Shown: positions 1 to 12,100 of the stretch, in pieces
How the letters are laid out: every line of letters starts with the position of its first letter
Numbering within the stretch: the stretch's first letter is position 1
Assembly: GCA_021018815.1 (NCBI GenBank)
Contig: JAITYX010000124.1
Span: forward strand, 62,001 to 126,000
From: Talinum fruticosum
Taxonomy: Eukaryota > Streptophyta > Magnoliopsida > Caryophyllales > Talinaceae
DNA length: 64,000 bases
Direction: 5' to 3'
Position numbers and translations under genes: made by a program
Notes under the pieces: generated by a model
Told to the model about the DNA's origin: nothing
The model's database searches: none
What the model saw: the letters and a program-made list of their open reading frames with translations, nothing else

Positions 1-880
1 TTGCCGCTTTATTTTTTTGGTTAGTTATTAAATTCTTTTGATTATTGCCACTAAGAAAAATATACAGAAAATGGTAGGTACAGTACACATATTCAGAACA
101 CATCATTGCCAAAAATGCCGTGAGTTGTTGGTTTAGCCATCATCACTAGGAAGCTTTCAGATGGAGATAGAGAACAGTGCAAGGGAGCTAAAGCCTAGAC
201 AATTAAAGATTTGTTTATCCTTGACCTCCATCAGGTTCCTCGAAATAGAAACTTAGCATCACAAGGGATAAATGAGAAGTAGTTAGTGGGTCAACCCTGT
301 CTGAATAAATGGTTTGTGGCGTGCTATGCAATAAATGAGCCAATTGGCAGCTCCAACAGGCTCCGATGAGCCTCCTTGGCTCCAGTCCGGTCATTTTCTA
401 AATTTTCTTTCGATAAAAAAATTATAAAAAAAACACCTGAATTGGCCTAGCATGCTTGCTGGATCAGTCCCGTTCGGCTCTGAACCATACTCGGCCTAGA
501 CAAGTTCAGCATGGTTTCCTACCAAGGCTGAGCCAGATTGGCCTTGAAGGCCTGGCTTTGGTACTGGCTTCTAGGACTAAAACAAATGAACAAGTATAAG
601 AAGCAAGAAAATCAAACTGGCTGGAATTTATGGACTTGATTCTCCAGCTTCCTGTTCCAAATTGCCAATAGGAGCTTTTCCTTTCCAAGTCGAATTGAGG
701 GTTGGCCCAAAAAGTTTACTGCTGTGGGACCAGATGCTATGGAGCTAGTAACTAGACCAAATGATATCGAGCTACAAAACTAGGTGGGTTACCGATAAGA
801 TCAGTAGTTAAGCAACAGCAAGGGAAATTGGACCTGTAGATGAATAGCATTAAAAACCTCATCGTCTACATGAGGGATAT
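1..880. other. Intergenic DNA, no gene recognised
   Basis: No exon, repeat family or RNA gene could be recognised here. Open frames are short and without family resemblance. If the POLAR-like gene starting to the right has upstream exons, they are either left of base 1 or too divergent to see here. Confidence 0.4.
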
Positions 881-899
881 CTCACAAACAATGATTGGT

Positions 900-1694
900 G
901 CTCTTTTGCCCCAAAAAGGCTGATGTTTGCTGATAAATGAGGAAGTTGTTTGCTGTCAATAAAGACTTCAAACGGGGAGTATCATGACAGGAAATGGACT
1001 TGCAGCATATTAGCGATGGCAAATACTCTGTTTCTAAAGGATGAATATGGAGTTTGAATAATACTGGGAAGCCATACTGGGTGAGGTTAGCTTGCTCCAG
1101 AATGAATGTGCCATAACATTCATTCAAATGCTGATATTTCTACATCACAGGCTTCCAGTGAGAACAAGATTGGCAAAGTTCTGTCGTAACATCAATGCAG
1201 ACTGTGTGAACTGCAGCCAAGGGGGAGAAAGTATTGAACATCTTTTCCTGGATTGCCGATTTTCTCAACAAATTAGAGTGGCTATTTGTCAATGGATAGG
1301 CATCAAGGTGAATGCACAGAATCTGCGGTGGTGGATCCACAAGGTGTTGGATATCAAAGCAACTGAAGGTCATAAGAAAATGTTCTATGCTACCATCATA
1401 GCCATGATGTACTTCATCTGGACAACAAAGACTTGCACTGTTTTTGAGAATGTACATATTGATTCCCAGACAATTGTACATAGAGTACAAGAGCAAGTAA
1501 AAATGCGAGTTTTATTTTTTTGCCAAATTATCCAGAAAGTACAGAATTTCTATAGATAGAGTTACTAATTGAACTTGAGGGAGGCTATGGATTGAGACAC
1601 TTTCACTAATAGTGCTCCTTAGGTTGTGCCCTGTTGGGGATTTTTTTCTTTCGCTAATGAAGATTTCTAACTTCTTACCCTCCAAAAAAAAAAA
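900..1694 (+). mobile_element. LINE (L1-type) 3' fragment with zf-RVT domain
   Basis: An open frame at 1092-1559 encodes the C-terminal end of a plant LINE ORF2. The phrase LPVRTRLAKF is followed by a zinc-knuckle pattern, C-x2-C then H-x4-C within NADCVNCSQGGESIEHLF, which is the zf-RVT (reverse transcriptase zinc-binding) signature. The frame stays open for 155 codons, so this end is not very old. Downstream (1560-1683) is a short 3' UTR with the TAATGAAGATTTCTAAC-type sequence usual before LINE tails, followed by an A-run at about 1684-1694 that looks like the poly(A) tail. No reverse transcriptase or endonuclease is seen upstream, so this is a 5'-truncated copy. The left boundary is approximate. 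Confidence 0.8.
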
Positions 1695-2212
1695 TGCACC
1701 TCATAATCTAACAATTAAAAATGAGGACTTGCATGTTAAGAGTGAGGTTCAGGTTCAGCGCTAAAGTGGGCCCACATTTAAAACTTAAATGCGGAAAAGC
1801 CATCATACAGATAGATTCATGTTATCCTTTTCTTCCCTGTAAACATCCATTTGCTTGAGATTGAGTCTAATTCTTACCACATAGCCCATAAAGACACTTC
1901 TGAAAGCATTCTCCTCTCTGATTCCAGCTTTCTCATAGTTCAGAACTATTTCCTATCAGCCATTAGTCAGGAAAAGTCAAGCAACCAGAAGTGTAAACAA
2001 GAACTGCAATAGCAGTTTGGGTTGTAACTTCCTAGTTTTATCATTCCTGCTTACATTTGGGGTAGGGGATTGGTTGTAACACCTAGGACTGTAATTATGA
2101 TAAGAGAAAATTGCGCTGGGAAGCATATCCTAAGATTTTGAATATTAGTGTATTGGCAGCAGCAGTAGCAAAAGGAGTTGACCCTCTTTTGAGAAGTGTA
2201 CTCCACAAAAGT

Positions 2213-2314
2213 CAAAACAAATAGTTTTCTATCTCTAGCTCAAAGTTGGGATTCATATAAAGGCAAAACGAATAGTTTTCTCATTCTAATTCAAAGTTGG
2301 GATTCATATAAAGG
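2213..2314. repeat. 51-bp tandem duplication, two copies
   Basis: Two adjacent near-identical units of 51 bp (2213-2263 and 2264-2314) share the stretch CAAAGTTGGGATTCATATAA. They lie about 200 bp upstream of the first visible POLAR-like exon. No coding potential is seen. The rest of 1695-2522 holds no recognised feature. Confidence 0.85.
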
Positions 2315-2522
2315 CAATGATATGGAGAAGTGCAGAACCACCTTGTCAATTATCTCTATTTTGTAACTGTTAGATGTCTCCTGTAGGTTCAAATTTCAAT
2401 TTTAGCCAGAATGAGAGCTTGATTTTGGTGGATGGTTGGCCTTAGTGGATGCTCTAAGTAAGTCAATGCTCCAACCATTGTTTTCTGTTGGACTCACCTT
2501 TGTGTTGTTATGACTCTGACAG

Positions 2523-3938
2523 ATTGAAAGACATGAACTGGTGACCCAAAGTTTGATAGCTTACCAATTTAGTGGTGTATCTCCAACAGAACTTAAAAAG
2601 AAGCTGTCTGATGTGCTCATAAAGCAGCAGGAAAGTCATATCTCGGAACTGGAGTCTGAGCTAAATTGTGCTTATTCTAAGCTTAAGGAAAAAGAAGCTG
2701 AGCTACAATCTCTGAAAGATTGTGTCAGGCGTTTGACACAAGTTTCCCTCTCGACTGTATCAGGTACGCTTCTGAGCTCAGCGATAAAATTTTGAATTTG
2801 TGTATGTGTCAAGCTCAGTGTCAAGTAGCACACCTTAACTAATCTATCAGCTTCTTGTAGATTTAGGATTTTTCTATTTAACTAAGGCACTTTTGTTTGT
2901 TTACATTTGTTTTCCAAAAGTTCTGATTGTAGGCCTCTTGCAACATTATTGAGAGTAATATGGTATTAATATTTGAACTTGCACCAATAACATTGACTGC
3001 ATTATCACACATAATGATTGAAAGTTCCCCAGCACTTCAATGCTTCTCAGAAAGGCTCTTTCGTACCATGAGTTTCTTTTGTGTGGTTTGGGTTTCTTTT
3101 CTATTTCCTTTGTCTTTTGGGAGGAGTGGGGGTGTGCCATCAGATCTATGCAGCCCCACACGTGTAATTATAGATAGTCCATTTCCAGGAGACCCTCAAA
3201 CCTGTACTTTTTTTTTTTCCCAAATCCTATGTTTATATTTGTTTTTTTCTATCTAAATCATATATATTTACATTTGTTTGGTTTTCAATTGGGGAAAAGG
3301 GTTCTATAAAATGGTTGCACCAACTTGATATTATTCATAATATCATTGTTAATTGCTTGGTTTATTATATAGCAACATAAAATTTACAACTACCCTTCTG
3401 AAGCCCTCAAAGGTTCTAAAAGAAATGCATCTATTTTCTTGCTGTTGATTGAGGACAAGTCATCCACAGGGAACTGTTCCATTCTGTTTGATTTGTCAAA
3501 TCTAGAAAATACATGAATATATGAGCATTACATTCTACGGATACTAACTGGTGATTGATTATTTCGTTTGTGAGAACGTAAATAGGACGAATAAAATGAA
3601 CATTTTTGACAATGAAATTAGGACAGAGGGAATGTATAAAAATATGCGTTATTCGAAACCATGCACTCACCTGCAGAAGCAAGGATCCCCCAACTTGAAT
3701 CAAGCCACTTTAGACGTATGAGGATGGTCATATTTGCACTATTATGCCAACTACGCTTCCCACTTTACCTGTGCATTATCATAGTCTTAAAGTGCTTGGT
3801 TTTCTGGCAGATGAAGAAACAGAAGCTTTTGCAGCCCGAGAAGAGAACGTGAAACTGGATTCTGATAAAAACACAGGATCTAACGCTGTGGTTGTTGAAA
3901 CGAAAAGATCTATGGCTTTCAAAATGTGCGATTACTAG
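2523..3938 (+). CDS. POLAR-like protein, last two exons (partial gene)
   Basis: Two exons are visible: 2523-2763 (acceptor after an AG at 2521-2522, donor GTACGC, phase 1) and 3811-3938 (acceptor TTTCTGGCAG, stop TAG at 3936-3938). Spliced, they read FSGVSPTELKKKLSDVL, then a heptad-like coiled coil of about 45 residues ending in LKEKEAELQSLKDCVRRLTQ, then SLSTVSDEETEAFAARE. The GVSPxEL...L.KQQ...ELE.EL..A..KL.EKE pattern and the (D)DETEA end are features I recall from the C terminus of plant POLAR / POLAR-LIKE scaffold proteins, which polarise BSL/BIN2 signalling at the cortex in stomatal asymmetric divisions. The N-terminal membrane-associated part is not found in the 2.5 kb upstream. Either the 5' exons lie left of the window, or this is a truncated copy. 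A polyadenylation-like GAATAAAATT lies near 4172. Confidence 0.6.
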
Positions 3939-4610
3939 GACTTAACTGCACTCATGATAGAGGAAGAAGTGTCAGCTGTACGTTAATAAGAAGTATATGT
4001 ATTTGTAGTAATCAAATATCCGCGCATTTTTGCTTTTGAGATAATGATGTATGGCCATATGGCATTATGGCTATTGTAGAGGAATGTTTGCTTACCAAGT
4101 TCACTCCAGTTCACCGGGACTCTCTGGGCTTTCTGTATATACTTCATCTTTGCTAATGATAGGTTCGGTTGAATAAAATTAGAAGGCTATCCAAATTCTT
4201 GAAGTCTAGTTGGAGTGGATTGGAAAAGTTTTTCTTTTCTGGTCTGATGATGTTAATGCACAATGATCAAGCTCTTCTCACAGTTTTTAGTTGCTACTAG
4301 GGTTATATCCTTGCTATACAAGGGCATCAGTTAATTTTATTTTTATAATTAGTTTTTTATTTTTATTATTTATAACTAATTTACAACAATAAAAAATAGT
4401 CAGATTTTTTAAATAACAATTATTAGATTATATAATTTATTACAAACAGTAAGTAGATATGTGGTAATACATATGAAGTTACTAATATTTTATAAGACAT
4501 GTGAATAGTCTCAATATTAAATTTGAATTAAAATTGCATTAAATCTATCCATATGACATCTTATATGACATCCTACGTATTACTCACACATTGCTTATAC
4601 TCAATTTTTA

Positions 4611-4681
<71 letters not shown>

Positions 4682-5370
4682 TGATCACAATGGTATACTA
4701 ATGCATCTTAAACTAGTTTAGTGACATGGAAAGGTATGCCATATTTCTAATGACATTTTTGAATAAAGTTTAAAATTCACGGGTATGGTGACTAAGTGTT
4801 CCGAATTCATAGCAGTAATGAATTCACGTATAATCTGACTGAGTCACTTGACACTATTTGATTTGGAAAAAAAAAGTTTATATTGAAAAAAAAACAGCTA
4901 ATAAGTACATAATATTTGACAACACTGTAATACCACAACATCACATATACTGGTGGTTAAAATTTCATAAATTTTATGCTTATATAGTTGTCTTTTCATC
5001 CGTGTTCCACACCCTAGGACTTTTTTGTTGCTCAAGGCTATTCCCTACCCTCTCTATCTCTCTCATCTTACTTATCTTACTTATTTATGAAATGTGAAAA
5101 ATTTTGATTTTTGAAATTTAATTGATTGAGCATTTAATTATTTAGTCTCTAATTTGAGATTTAAAAGTTGAAATTATATAATTAATAATTTATAGATATA
5201 ATACATATACACCTGAATTGACATTTTTAGGGTGCATGAATTGACATAACATAAACACCGAACAGCGCAAGTTTTTTTTTTTTTTTTTTTTAAATTTTGG
5301 GAGCCTGGCTGCCATGACACGGGCCGGGGGAGGAAGAAATGGGGAAGCGTATTAATTTCAGCTCCCGGTG
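3939..5370. other. Intergenic DNA between POLAR-like and KNL2-like genes
   Basis: The first ~250 bp is probably the 3' UTR of the POLAR-like gene. The rest is AT-rich, with a long (AT)n run and a T-run at about 5272-5290. No gene is recognised. A 79-codon open frame at 4858 is AT-driven and resembles no family. Confidence 0.5.
4613..4678. repeat. (AT)n microsatellite
   Basis: An uninterrupted alternating AT run of about 65 bp. Confidence 0.98.
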
Positions 5371-5379
5371 TGAGGGAAG

Positions 5380-5623
5380 AAGAACCCGAGAGAGAGAGAG
5401 CGAGAGAGAGAAGCAGTGAAGGAGGAAGAAAAAGGAAGAGAGCAGAGACGCGAGGCAGGGGAGGTGAAACCGAATAGGATAGGGAGGAACTCAGACACAC
5501 CTTTCAATTTGGATCCCATTTAGTTTCTCAACTCTAAGAAATCGAGGTTGATATCTGAGTGGACATTCAGGTTATCTGAGTGGAACCCTAATTTCGCCGA
5601 AAAAGATTCGTCGCATCCTCGAA
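5380..5623 (+). promoter_or_regulatory. Probable 5' leader of the KNL2-like gene
   Basis: A GA-rich stretch (GAGAGAGAGAGAGCGAGAGAG at about 5390) is followed by a less biased leader that runs to the ATG at 5624. Purine-rich GA tracts of this kind are common near plant transcription starts and in 5' UTRs. No TATA box was convincingly placed. Confidence 0.4.
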
Positions 5624-6118
5624 ATGGAGGGTAATTTCAGTCCAATTGTGAAGAAAATTGCTGGAGAAGTCGTTGGTAAGGGAAAGCGGGACTTTCGTGC
5701 TCCTACCGATGTTAGTAACCGTAACTTGCGCAATCTGTTCTCTTTCCCAGTTTCATTTATGCTAACTTGGCGGGATTTGCAGGTGTGTCTTGAAGATTGG
5801 TGGTTGTTGAAGCCTAACAGCGGGAAGGGATTAGCTGTAGGGGGTCGTCCTGTTGAGATGAGAAGGTAGTACTTCTTTCTTTGTGATGCAGTAGTGAGTA
5901 GTAAATACTAACTATGATGATTTTTTCTTTTCTAGTCCCTGTTTTGGTTTATTCTCTTACAGTATGCTAGTTGTTCTCAGTGATTTATTCAGCTATATGA
6001 GCTGTGAGGAACAAGAGGCAACTTCATTCTGGATATATACTCATAACTAGAACATATTTTGAACCAAACCATACACAACCGAGATGGGTATTGTCCAAAT
6101 TGACCTTTGCATCCTTAT

Positions 6119-6196
<78 letters not shown>

Positions 6197-9100
6197 GCCC
6201 CGTGTATTCGTTTATCCACCTTCTCATGCACATGTGCTTTTAAATTCTCACAGTTACATGCTTCTGTCATTCACCAGTATCTAATCGGCGATTTTTTTGT
6301 TCAGATGACCTGGATTGTCTAAAATGTATGATGTTTCCACGACTTTGGTTAGAGTCCAAGGAAAGCCACTTGGTCTAGTGGCAACTACTCCCTCTCCCAA
6401 GGAAGGAGTATGGGGGATTCAATTTGCCCCTTTCCTCCATGGTTCCATGCAAGGTTTGCCCCTTGTTGCACCCCTTGCTATGGGTGCCTTACCCTCTAGG
6501 CCAACACTTGGCACAAAGGAAAAATTTTAAGGTCATCCTAGATTTGGGTTCTCAAAAATTCGTTTTAAATTAAATGAGAAAAGATGCTTTTTGAACGAAA
6601 ACACAACCAGTTTATTCATACTCAAATTCTATGATTTTGTTGTTTGCAATTCCAAGGTGTGGTGAGCATTACAATGACAAAAGTCTATCTTTTTAAGTGG
6701 TAGTAACCTTTTGAATTAGTTGAGCTCTTCAAATTTGAGGAATTGAGTCTAGGCTAGAAGGTTTGAAGGATTCACGGATGGATAGATTTTATCGATGTGT
6801 CTTTTCACATAGGCTAGCTGGTGGGGTGGTGGTAGGATACTGATTGGTACAACTGACTATTCCATTAGATATGCATACTGGAAAAAGCTTGGAGGAGATA
6901 TGTTAGTTGAGTAATTTCATATCTTCATTTTGTCATAGCCCGACATGTAGTTGTGCGTTATTGCCCATGTGACTCATTTTCTAAAATTAATGGAATGGTT
7001 TGGAGAAATTGCTATGTAAGATTATTAATGGAAAGTTTAGGGACTTGGGGATTTATGTGATTAAGGAACACTGTTTAGTTATTTCCTGCACTCTTCACTA
7101 ATAATGTTTGACGAGGTTCACTTTGTGCTTTGAGATGTGTGTTCTTTGGAAATCTCATGAAGTTACCAAGTGGAGGAATACCATTGTTTGCTGCAATAGA
7201 AGGACATGAGAAGATTTTCTAACTGACCAGGGCCCTTGTCTCCATACTTGTTTTGAGTAGCCGGAGCGTTGTGTTCTCCTTTTTCTTTCATACCTCCTTT
7301 CAGTTTATTTGAACTAAGATGGACTATATAACCTCTATATTGTCCATTTTCGTGTCTCGAGTAAACAATGTTTTCTGCTTCACATTTTGATCTGAAATGT
7401 GAAACTTCAATAATGCATCATCTTTTTGTTTCTGTTTTTTTTTTTATTGGGGGGTGTGTAAAAGATCACTGAGATTATTTTAGCAATACGAACCGGAAAA
7501 ATACTGAGTACAAAGAATAGAAGCATGGGAAGGAGATTGGACTCTATTTTAGGCTAGGTTCCTAACTTGCATTGCTTGCCTCAAAATGAAATTTGGTCTA
7601 AATTTGTAATAATATTTAGGGAAGAAGATTGATTCTCTAAATTCTGTGCAAGTGGGACCCACAATAGGAGATGTTGTTTTGGTCAATTTGATTCTCTCAT
7701 TTTTCTACAGACAATGTATAGAGGTATTTATACTCATTGAAATTGACTAAGAAATATACCAAAAGGCAATAGAATAAAATCTCTACGAATAAGGTTCTAA
7801 TTAGGAACTAGATTGCTACACTTTAGGGCCAACTAATTTGCACATATCAAATCAAATCATATCAATCAACATTCCACCTCAAGTTGGTGGATCACATATG
7901 GCCAACTTGCAGATCAAGAGGTAAACAAGTCAGCTAGTTGCTTGGAGTTCGTAAGCCATCGATGCCAATGCATTTGGGGGAATTTGGAGCTCTTCTAACT
8001 TTAATCCACTTCAACTGTCTCTTATGCCCTTAGCATGGGGACACATAAAAAAACAAGTGCTCAAAAGTTTCCACCTCCTTAAAACAAATACCACAAATTT
8101 GCTCTGTATCCTGTCCAAGCTCAGCCAGTCTCTGCCAGATGGGTAATCGCTCCTGCATTGATAGCCGAAATTTGAAGCAATGTTTAGGGATGTTACTTCT
8201 ATTCCACACAATTTTGCTCCTTCTTGTCTTCTCAGTCCTAACATTCCACCAACTATAAGCTTTCGTTGTGTTGTAAGGGTCTCCTGCTGTGAGAAGTTAT
8301 TGGGAAAACTACCTTGTTTACGCAACCTTCTCCAGTACCAATATTGGTCCGCTTTTGGAGTATAGTCCCAAATGCTGTCCTAGATTTTAAGTGACGAGTA
8401 TTAACCCATATTAGCCATAAGTTATGTCCTTTTTAGATGAGATAGCCCAACTATGGTTTGCTATAAACACCTTATTTCAAATTTCAATATTTTCAATTCC
8501 AAGACCACCATAGATTTGGCTAACTTACCTATTTCCAAGCAACCAAAAGTGTCCTGGAAAAATGATCCTTTGAGCTCCAGAGCAAACATCTGCAGATCTG
8601 AGCTACCTTTTCAATCACTGCCTTAGGGAGGATAAAAATTGAAGACCAAAATGTCATTACCCATAAGCACCGAGTTAATTAACACCACATTTGCATTGTA
8701 TGATGAATTTCACGATTGAAACACCCTAATTTTCTGAGTTAATTAATCTACCAAGAGCTGGAAGGCTGATTCATTCACTCTTGAGGCAGAGATAGGCACA
8801 CCTAGGTATTGCATGGGGAGTTTGCCTTAAAATCCAGCTATATTTATGAGTTCAGCTTTCCTCTCCTCTGATACACCACTTACGTATATATGAGATATTT
8901 CCTTATTAATATGCAGACTAGAGGTAGTGAAGAAAGTACGGAAAATCTTCACTAGGAAATGGATGGATACATTCTCGGATTTATAATAGACCTTATCTGC
9001 AAAGAGATAGCTAAGTGTCATTCCCTTGCATCGAGGGTGAAATTTAAAGGTGGACCCTTCTATAGTTCTCCTCATCAATCTTGAGAAATACTCCATCACA

Positions 9101-12100
9101 AGTATAAATAGCAAATCGGATCATCTTGCCTAAGGCCTTTGCTCCCTTTGAAATATCCATTGAAACCCCCATTTACACAAATGGAATATAAAGCACCAGT
9201 GACAATTCATAATCCACTTCCTAAATTCGTGCTTTGGTTTTGGCATAATTTGCTATGTAACTAAAAACTAGTGAAATATGTTTACTGGTTCTTCAGTTCA
9301 ATGTAGAATTGATTAGCCAGAAACTCCTTGTTTGTATCACGTCTTTGGTGTTGTAATATACGAGTTATAGATGCTTGCCAAGCGGAAGAACTTTATTAGC
9401 AACAAAACTTGATTGTGAAGGTTTTCTCTTGGAGAGTTTAAGTCACCTTAGAGTGGGGGCGAATAGGGTAATGAAGAAAATTAAACACTTTTTGCACGAG
9501 ACACTTAGATAAAGCAGATTTTGAGTCTAAAGTGAATTTAGAAAGACAAATACACGAGATACATGTGAAAAGCCTCCCGGGCAGAAAACTACGGATAGTG
9601 CTAATCCAAGTACCAAGTTAAATCAATTATTTTAAATCCACAAAATACAAAGGACTCGACTCAACCAGAATTGCTCCCTTAAATAATTCCTTACAAAATT
9701 TTCTTAGACCGAGGTAACCTTTACAATAAGGACAATCAAGACAACCGAGTTAATCCTTTGAGCTCGGTCAAGGGACTTACAAAGAAAGTAAGAGAAGTCA
9801 ACGGACTTACAAAGAAAGTAAGAGAAGAATGTAACCGATTACAAGACTTTATTTACAATTCGGAAGATATGAAATACAAAGTTAGAGTTGTAAGTAGAAG
9901 ATTAAGCAAAAATGCACTAAGTAAGTGTTAGGCAATAAGTTCAGCAATAATAATTCCACCTACAGCTACAACAATCTTCTAAGTCTTGCGAAGTGGCTTC
10001 TATATATAGACAACTCGACTCTTGTTTGTGGACTGAAATTTTCACTAACCGTTATAATGGCTATTCCGAGTCACTCGAAAAGATCCATCGGGATGTGAAC
10101 ATTATGCAACGGCTTTTGGCTCCAAAAGATGGTCCAATGAACTGGTGATTGGTGGTGACCGAAAACCGAGGTGGAAACAACCGTTAGGCCTAAAGTTGGA
10201 GTTTTTCGATTTTAGAAACAAACGACCTTGTGTCCGAGCCATGTCCGAAGTAGCTAAAATTTGTCTGTTGGTGTTTAACGGCACCGACTTTTGTAATTCA
10301 AAAAATAGATTAGCCTTATTTGAATAACCTACAAAAGCAAACCACATTAGTTCTCAAAGTATAAAATATTTTGATTCAAGATTAGGCACGAGATAATAAT
10401 TAAATCGGAGTAATTAAGTGCTTAATTATCTTTGGCCTAAAAGAATGAAATTTTCTGAATCTAATATGCACTAGGTTCAGATTCCATCTTGAGTCAATCC
10501 TAAAAGTAATTAAGTTATATAGTAAAACATCAATAAGCATGAACTTGATTCGATCAAATAATCTTCCGAGAAATAAATTGACTTAGAATAAAGAATTAAC
10601 GTCGTAATTCATTTTACTTTGAAATACAAAGTCACTTCGAGAATAAATGTGTGTGAGAAATTATTGAGTATGTGATGGTTCTCAGTGATGTTTGAGTGAG
10701 TCGGAAATACAAGAGATATGCAAGTGAAGCACTTTCCGAGTCAGTCGCAACAGAATGAAAACTTAGATATGAGTTTCTATAATGCCCAGAATGACTTAAA
10801 ATCAAAACTTAAGATCAAAACTTAAGAGAGGTAGAGAGTTATACCCTGAGTCTTCAGATTGCAAGTATAGAAGATGTAAAATCATTTTGCAAGTGTAGAA
10901 GATGTAAAACCATGTACTAGAAAGAGCTATTTTTACCTGTAAACTTACTGTCCTTCATTGAAAAAGTAACAACAAAAATGGAGAAGCTTCTTGGTTGATT
11001 AATATTGCTCAAAACCATTATCTAGACCAGATATTGCTTCCGATGGTATTGTAGCTTGGCATTCTGACTTTGTTATTGGCCAAGTTCATAACAACCCTAG
11101 TTGTGATGTGCTATTAATCACTGAAGAGAATCGTGGTATGGAGTTGAAATTCATTGGTTATCACCCATCCGGAAATTGTAGGAGGCAGTTTTAGGCCTTG
11201 AAGCATTCTAAAGCAAATGTGGTGAGGAAAGTTTCACTCCCTACTCTGGTGGAATACACACTAAGATTGTTGATGATGCCCGCATGAGAGATACGTTTTC
11301 TCTATGAAACATTATCAGGTATTCATCAATTAGAATATCATGAACGCTTGACCTCCATTTCTCAATATGCCCTTTCGTTTTTTGTTTCCCAATCCACAAC
11401 CATGGGGTGCTAAGGCGAAAATAGCAGTTCGACATGCATGTATAAATTGTGCTAGGGCTATTCCTACTTTCATGTTACAACAGCAGAATTACCACTGACA
11501 GAGCCAAATGATTAATTGCTTATCGTCCACTTCAAAACTACATTCTGTGCCATTCAAATTGAATTAGCTTAAGATAATGTTACTCAAAAAGTATTTTGTT
11601 AAATCCATGTCATTTTAAATCAATTCATGTAATGAGATATGTAGGATTGCTTGTTTGATTTATCTTAGTTAGGATCATTGGGAACCCGCTGTTTTTTGAG
11701 TATGGTTGAAATGTTTATCCTCTGCTTAGACCTTGTTTGATTGTCATGCTGTGTAGATGTGATAATGCACGGAAAGAATTTCACAGTGCCCCAACTAAGA
11801 AGAGATATGCATCAAGGGAATTTCACTCTACACAGGTTGTAAAAGGCACAGCTGTACCACAGTTGAGACTTCTGATGGAATTTTTGTTTACTTATCTGGC
11901 TTCATAAATAGGTCCCGCACGCAGCAAAATGGCTTTCCCTCTGAGGTAAGTGCACAGAGAATTCTTGCTGGCAGTAGGATATTATTTTTTAATTTCCTTC
12001 TTTCCCTTTTTTATGATGATGTTGTATGCATGGTTTAGATAATAATATAAATTTCGAAGGGATTGTATAGTTACTTTGCCTCACAATAAATTTTGGAAAT

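Noticed and set aside
5676..5750. The 75-bp segment in KNL2-like exon 1 as certain coding sequence
   Set aside because: It is open in frame but has a strong GTAAGG donor and a pyrimidine-rich CCCAG acceptor, so it may be a short intron. Left undecided rather than asserted.
6004..6284. Overlapping open frames rich in Ile-Tyr on both strands, and similar ones at 46903-47184 and 21664-22076
   Set aside because: They are translations of (AT)n and (ATT)n microsatellites, not genes.
10102..10347. Overlapping open frames on both strands in the KNL2-like intron
   Set aside because: Lie in unassigned repeat-like intronic DNA and resemble no family.
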